Positions 59,852 to 64,000 of a stretch of 64,000 nucleotides of DNA are shown piece after piece. Origin of the DNA: Cannabis sativa. Lineage: Eukaryota; Streptophyta; Magnoliopsida; Rosales; Cannabaceae. Location of the stretch: the NCBI RefSeq assembly GCF_029168945.1, contig NC_083605.1, positions 19,729,280 to 19,793,279 on the forward strand, given 5' to 3'. The translations under genes were made by a program, and so were the position numbers. How positions within the stretch are numbered: the stretch's first letter is position 1; the number at the start of each line of letters is the position of its first letter. The notes under the pieces were generated by a model. It saw nothing but the letters and a program-made list of their open reading frames with translations. It was not told the origin of the DNA and ran no database searches.

Positions 59852-60439
59852 CTACACATAAACGTAGAACTGTGAGTCAACAGACTCAGTAAGAAAAGCA
59901 TAAAAATACTCATACATAAAATCCCGGTCATGATCAGACGCCCATACCCCTGATCATAACCCTAATTGCCGTGTCCAACACGATACTCAGTCCCACTACT
60001 GCCGTGTCCAACACGGTACTGAGTCACTACTGCCGTGTCCAACACGGTACTGAGTTCTGAACGTTCATAGGGACGGTACTATTGACAAGTAACAGCCTGA
60101 TCGGTCGAACCGGTCATACTCCGGCTGCTGGTCATACTCCAGCCTGTACCGACGTGTTACAGTATCCGCCTGATCGGTCGAACCGGTCATACTCCGGCTG
60201 CTGGTCATACTCCAGCCTGTACCGACGGGATACGTCAATAGTACAGAACCACCAACCTAAGTGTCAGCCTGATCGGTCGAACCGGTCATGCTCTGGCTGC
60301 TGGTCATACTCCAGCCTGTTCCGACGTGACAGGGTTGGATGGTTCGAAGCCAACATACATAACTAATGTAATCTAATAGGCTTCCTACATGCACGGTAAA
60401 CATGTAATCTACATATGCATACTGTTATACTAATCTTAC
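59852..60439 (-). other. intron-like block with hairpin array in the LTR of G
   Basis: Minus strand: donor-like CCAG|GTAAGA at 60440/60439 and acceptor-like GTGTAG ending at 59852, then GTAAAGGCAAGGC. Inside are three CCGTGT-CCA-ACACGG units (59969, 60002, 60033) and three copies of a ~63-bp unit (near 60092, 60168 and 60267) made of GATCGGT-CGA-ACCGGTC, CCGG-TCATACT-CCGG and GCTGG-TCATACT-CCAGC hairpins. Confidence 0.6.
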
Positions 60440-60661
60440 CTGGATTCCGAATTCAGGTGTGCCGGTCAACCTGACTGGAACTTTAACTGCGCGGCGGATT
60501 ACAGGCTCCTAAACCATAAAAATCACAACACTATAAGTGACACGCTAAATCACTTCCCGGGGACTTAAACTAGGAACTAAAAGTTTCCCTATCGATAAAA
60601 AGCATGGCAATACCCCTTAAAACATAAAATCGAGGAAAACTAGGGTTTCTGAAAATTCCCC

Positions 60662-60753
60662 AACCGGTAGACCGGTTCTGCAACTGGAATTCCGATTTTG
60701 AGAATTCCTGGACCCTCATCCGGAATTCCGGTTGCACAACCGGAATTCCGGTT
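60662..60753 (-). repeat. palindrome cluster in the LTR of G
   Basis: AACCGGT-AG-ACCGGTT (60662-60677). At 60720-60751 there is a perfect 15-bp stem with a two-base loop (stem core CCGGAATTCCGGTTG). AACCGGAATTCCGGTT (60738-60753) is a perfect palindrome. The cluster matches the place of 45194-45241 in the solo LTR. Confidence 0.9.
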
Positions 60754-61875
60754 CCTCGCAGGAATTTTTCAAAAATTCATAACTCGATCAATTCCAACCC
60801 AAATCACACAAGATCTTCCAGACCTGTTCTATATGACCCAAATAACCATTCAAAGGCAACAAAACCACCCAGAACTCATAGAATCACAAAACACCATTAA
60901 AGACCAAGCTTTGAGTTCCAAAACTCAAACTTGGTTAGAATCAACTAACATGCATCCATACTAGATTAAACCTGCCTAATCATGCATAAATAACCCTCTG
61001 AAAATGAAATCTACCAACTACAGCAAGCAAATAACAGATTCACACATCTCTTTAAAAATTCATGTTCTTGAGCTAAAAACTTCAAAGTTTGAATCCAAGC
61101 AACCATAATGCATACACTAACTCTAAGCTACTTAAAATAGCAAGATTAATCCTTTGAAAACAACAATAAAACACAACAGCAAGTATCACAACAATTCACA
61201 TGCAACATCCATCTTTTAACTATTTTCTTTATAAAATACAAGAGGAAGAGGTTAGAAACCTTACCAAAGCTTGAAGAACACTTAGATTGAAAGGGAAAAG
61301 GCTTGAAAATCAAGGAAAAAATCCAAGTTCTTGCTGCTCCAAAGAGGCCGAACAAGAGAGAGAGGTTGAGAGGAAAAAGTTTGTTTTTCTTTTAAATTTT
61401 CTAACTTTCTAACTTTCGACACTTTGAAAAATAAAAGAAAGGAAAGACAATATCTTCATTTCAGCCAACAATTAATATCAAATAACACTTAATTCAATTA
61501 AATAAAATAACTAAAAGACAAAATATCATTGGGGCAAAAAGACTATTTTGCCCCTCCATACTAAAACCACATAATTAACACTAAAGGGGTATTTTTGGGA
61601 AATTCTAAATTCCCGGCCACTCCCGACATTCCCAATGTCTAATAAACCGTCCCAAACTACTAACATACTAAGTTGTGATTTCTACTGAGCCAAACACCGA
61701 GTTCCAAAATACCGGGCACCGGAATGCAAAATTATGAAAACTACTACATGACATAAAAATGCATCTCTGAATTCAATAAATAACAGTATAATAAATTATT
61801 TAAATAGCTATAAATAATTTCATAATTAATCAAGATTAACTGCTAATTTCCAAATTAAACTAAGCGGTCTTTACA

Positions 61876-61891
61876 ACTATTCCCCCCTTAA
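61876..61891 (-). other. polypurine tract of gypsy G, inside the end of pol
   Basis: Minus strand AAGGGGGGAATAG abuts the LTR and overlaps the last codons and the TAG stop of pol. Confidence 0.75.
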
Positions 61892-64000
61892 AAGGATTTC
61901 GTCCCCGAAATCTAACCTGAATAACTCTGGGTATTGAGCTCTCATATCTGACTCTAGCTCCCAGGTGGCTTCCTCCACCTTGCTGTTTCTCCAGAGAACC
62001 TTGACCAATGCTATGGTCTTATTCCGAAGGACTTTATCCTTTCTATCCAGGATCTGCACTGGTTGTTCTTCATAAGTCATGTCTGGCTGTAGCTCAAGGC
62101 TCTCATAACTAAGTATATGAGAGGGATCTGAAACGCATTTTCTCAACATCGAGACATGGAATACGTTGTGAACTGTTGATAAAGCTGGAGGCAATGCTAA
62201 CCGGTATGCCACTTGACCTATCTTCTCGAGAATCTCGAAAGGTCCTGTGAATCTAGGGCATAACTTGCCTCTTTTCCCGAAACGTTTGATCCCCTTCATC
62301 GGAGATACCCGTAAAAACACATGGTCCCCTACTTGGAACTCAACATCTCTGCGTTTCGGATCTGCGTAACTCTTCTGTCTACTCTGTGAGGCAAGCATTC
62401 TAGCTTTTATCTTCTCTATTGCCTCATTGGTCCGCTGCATTGACTCTGGACCTAGGTATTTCCTCTCCCCTGTCTCATCCCAGTGGATGGGAGATCTACA
62501 CTTCCTACCGTATAACAGTTCATAGGGAGCCATCCCTATCGTACTCTGATAACTGTTGTTGTAAGAAAATTCTATCAACGGTAGATATTTATTCCATGAG
62601 CCTTCAAAATCCACAACACAGGCTCGCAACATGTCCTCCAATATCTGAATTGTCCTTTCGGACTGACCATCTGTCTGAGGATGGAATGCTGTACTGAATT
62701 TCAGCTTTGTACCCATTGCTCGTAGCAAACTTTGCCAAAATTTGGAGGTGAACTTCGGATCCCTGTCCGAAACTATAGACTTCGGTACCCCGTGAAGTCT
62801 TACGATCTCTCTGACATATAACTCTGCTAACTGATCCACTGTAAATTTTGTTCTAACCGGCAGAAAATGAGCAGATTTCGTGAATCGATCCACCACTACC
62901 CAGATGGAATCAAACAAACCCGTGGTCCTAGGTAATCCGACCACAAAATCCATCGTGATATCTTCCCACTTCCATTCTGGTAGGGTTAGAGGCTGCAACA
63001 ACCATGCTGGTCTCTGATGTTCAGCCTTAATCTGCTGACAAGTGAGGCATTTCGATACGAATTCTACCAAATTCTTCTTCATACCGCTCCACCAGAAGTA
63101 CGGTTTAAGATCTTGGTACATCTTTGTGGTGCCGGGATGCAGAGAATACGGGGTAGAATGAGCCTCCTCAAAGATCTCATTCTTAAGTTCCACACTATTC
63201 GGAACACAAACCCTAGCTTTATACAAAAGCATCTCGCTGTCTGACACTGAAAAGTCCTTGGCTTGACCAGCCAACACCTCATCTCTGATCTTCACTAACT
63301 CTGGATCCGTCATCTGAGCGACTTTTATTCTTTCCAACAGATCAGATTGCAGCGTTAAGTTGTGAAGCTGACCTACCACAAACTCAATGCTAGATCTAAC
63401 CATATCCTCTGCTAGCTGAGGTGAGATCTGAACCATACTAGCTACTTGCCCGGGACCCTTTCTGCTCAGGGCATCGACAACTACATTGGCCTTCCCAGGG
63501 TGATAGAGGATCTCACAGTCATAATCTTTCACTAATTCCAACCAACGCCTTTGTCTCATATTCAAATCCTTCTGAGTAAAGAAATACTTGAGACTTTTAT
63601 GGTCAGTATAGATCTCACACTTTTCCCCGTAAAGGTAATGCCGCCAAATCTTCAATGCGAAAACCACTGCGGCCAACTCTAGGTCATGAGTCGGGTATCG
63701 CTGTTCATAATCCTTTAACTGACGGGAGGCATGAGCGATAACCCGATCGGCTTGCATCAATACACATCCCAAACCCTGTTTGGATGCGTCACAATAAACT
63801 ACGAACTTCTCCTTGTCTGAAGGCAAAGCTAGCACTGGAGCGGTAATCAACCTCTGTTTTAGCTTTTGAAAACTAGCTTCGCACTTGTCTGACCAAATAA
63901 ATCGCTGATTCTTCCTTGTAAGCTCGGTTAGGGGCATTGAAATTTTTGAAAACCCTTCCACGAACCTACGGTAGTACCCAGCTAAACCCAAGAAGCTTCT
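61877..64000 (-). CDS. gypsy pol, RT end to chromodomain (Tekay/Del type), partial
   Basis: The frame is open from the window edge ([13 protein letters not shown], thumb of the RT) to a TAG at 61877-61879, at least 707 codons without a stop. Counting from the Met-like codon at 63991: RNase H with Asp68 (VVYCDAS), Glu105, Asp130 (YTDHKSL) and Asp173 (VDALSRK); the integrase zinc finger His278/His285/Cys315/Cys318; and the integrase core Asp348 (ITMDF), Asp409 (VSDRDPKF) and Glu445 (GQSERTIQ), with 35 residues between the last two. The C-terminal part has GPFEIL, the HVSMLRK motif and a chromodomain-like end (VKVLWRN...EEATWE...YPELF). The order RT-RH-IN is Ty3/gypsy and the tail is typical of Tekay/Del chromoviruses. 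All visible catalytic residues are intact, so this may be a recently active copy. The start lies outside the window. Confidence 0.93.
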   Translation of the reverse strand, partial: RSFLGLAGYYRRFVEGFSKISMPLTELTRKNQRFIWSDKCEASFQKLKQRLITAPVLALPSDKEKFVVYCDASKQGLGCVLMQADRVIAHASRQLKDYEQRYPTHDLELAAVVFALKIWRHYLYGEKCEIYTDHKSLKYFFTQKDLNMRQRRWLELVKDYDCEILYHPGKANVVVDALSRKGPGQVASMVQISPQLAEDMVRSSIEFVVGQLHNLTLQSDLLERIKVAQMTDPELVKIRDEVLAGQAKDFSVSDSEMLLYKARVCVPNSVELKNEIFEEAHSTPYSLHPGTTKMYQDLKPYFWWSGMKKNLVEFVSKCLTCQQIKAEHQRPAWLLQPLTLPEWKWEDITMDFVVGLPRTTGLFDSIWVVVDRFTKSAHFLPVRTKFTVDQLAELYVREIVRLHGVPKSIVSDRDPKFTSKFWQSLLRAMGTKLKFSTAFHPQTDGQSERTIQILEDMLRACVVDFEGSWNKYLPLIEFSYNNSYQSTIGMAPYELLYGRKCRSPIHWDETGERKYLGPESMQRTNEAIEKIKARMLASQSRQKSYADPKRRDVEFQVGDHVFLRVSPMKGIKRFGKRGKLCPRFTGPFEILEKIGQVAYRLALPPALSTVHNVFHVSMLRKCVSDPSHILSYESLELQPDMTYEEQPVQILDRKDKVLRNKTIALVKVLWRNSKVEEATWELESDMRAQYPELFRLDFGDEILLRGE

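Larger units (their letters stand above)
59520..61875 (-). repeat. 3' LTR of gypsy element G
   Basis: On the minus strand it begins TGTAAAGACCGC just after the PPT and ends GGTGTTACA at 59520, 2356 bp. It cuts Copia F LTR sequence after AAGTA. A splice-donor-like TTTG|GTAAGG lies near 61264-61257. The inner region holds the ACCGGT and GGAATTCC palindromes (60662-60753), an intron-like block with hairpin repeats (59852-60439) and a TGAGTC palindrome (59873-59888). Confidence 0.88.

Noticed and set aside
60092..60335. Regularly repeated units with palindromes, considered as a CRISPR-like array
   Set aside because: Only three copies, unequal spacing, no unique spacers of constant length, a plant genome, and a location inside an LTR.
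60082..60366. 94-codon frame with repeated SDRSNRSCSGCW-type units
   Set aside because: It arises from the three hairpin repeats of the gypsy LTR read on the strand opposite to the element; the repeats are better explained as inverted-repeat DNA.

Overview
The window is AT-rich nuclear DNA of a eudicot plant, built mostly of nested transposable elements. Three things support this: a spliced gene with plant-type introns that I recognise as the PHYTOCHROME-INTERACTING ANKYRIN-REPEAT family (Arabidopsis PIA2-like); plant Ty1/copia and Ty3/gypsy (Tekay/Del-type) elements; and Helitron and CACTA elements of plant type. A Rosales plant such as a Cannabaceae species is only a guess. I see no prokaryotic operon, CRISPR array, rRNA or tRNA gene.

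Layout. 1-3250: minus-strand PIA2-like gene (three coding exons, long leader with a 40-codon uORF). 3745-5205: 5'-truncated LINE remnant (RT zinc-binding plus RNase H). 5553-14212: fragment of a Copia LTR, then non-autonomous Copia element B. 14213-15840: non-element spacer with a perfect hairpin and a possible gene fragment. 15841-35028: Copia element C, split by a 9.25-kb Helitron (19133-28380). 35029-41408: Copia element D, same family, opposite strand, truncated. 41409-57600: an old Ulp1-protease-like gene (minus strand), cut by a 1.74-kb CACTA element in an exon (42363-44102) and by a gypsy solo LTR in an intron (44242-56375); the solo LTR is itself split by Copia element E (46192-56215), which carries near-complete gag-pol. 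57601-59519: leader and PBS end of Copia element F. 59520-64000: gypsy element G (3' LTR plus RNase H, integrase and chromodomain part of pol), inserted in the LTR of F and running off the window.

How the parts relate. B, C and D share the same damaged pol remnants, so they look like a non-autonomous lineage that amplified after its pol had decayed, presumably using proteins of E-like relatives. B, C, D and E share a structured leader block. The two gypsy LTR families (the solo LTR and G) share no obvious tandem repeat sequence, yet both carry, between conserved splice-like motifs, a dense array of short palindromes and hairpins. This is the least explained structure in the window. The only gene that looks functional is the PIA2-like gene.
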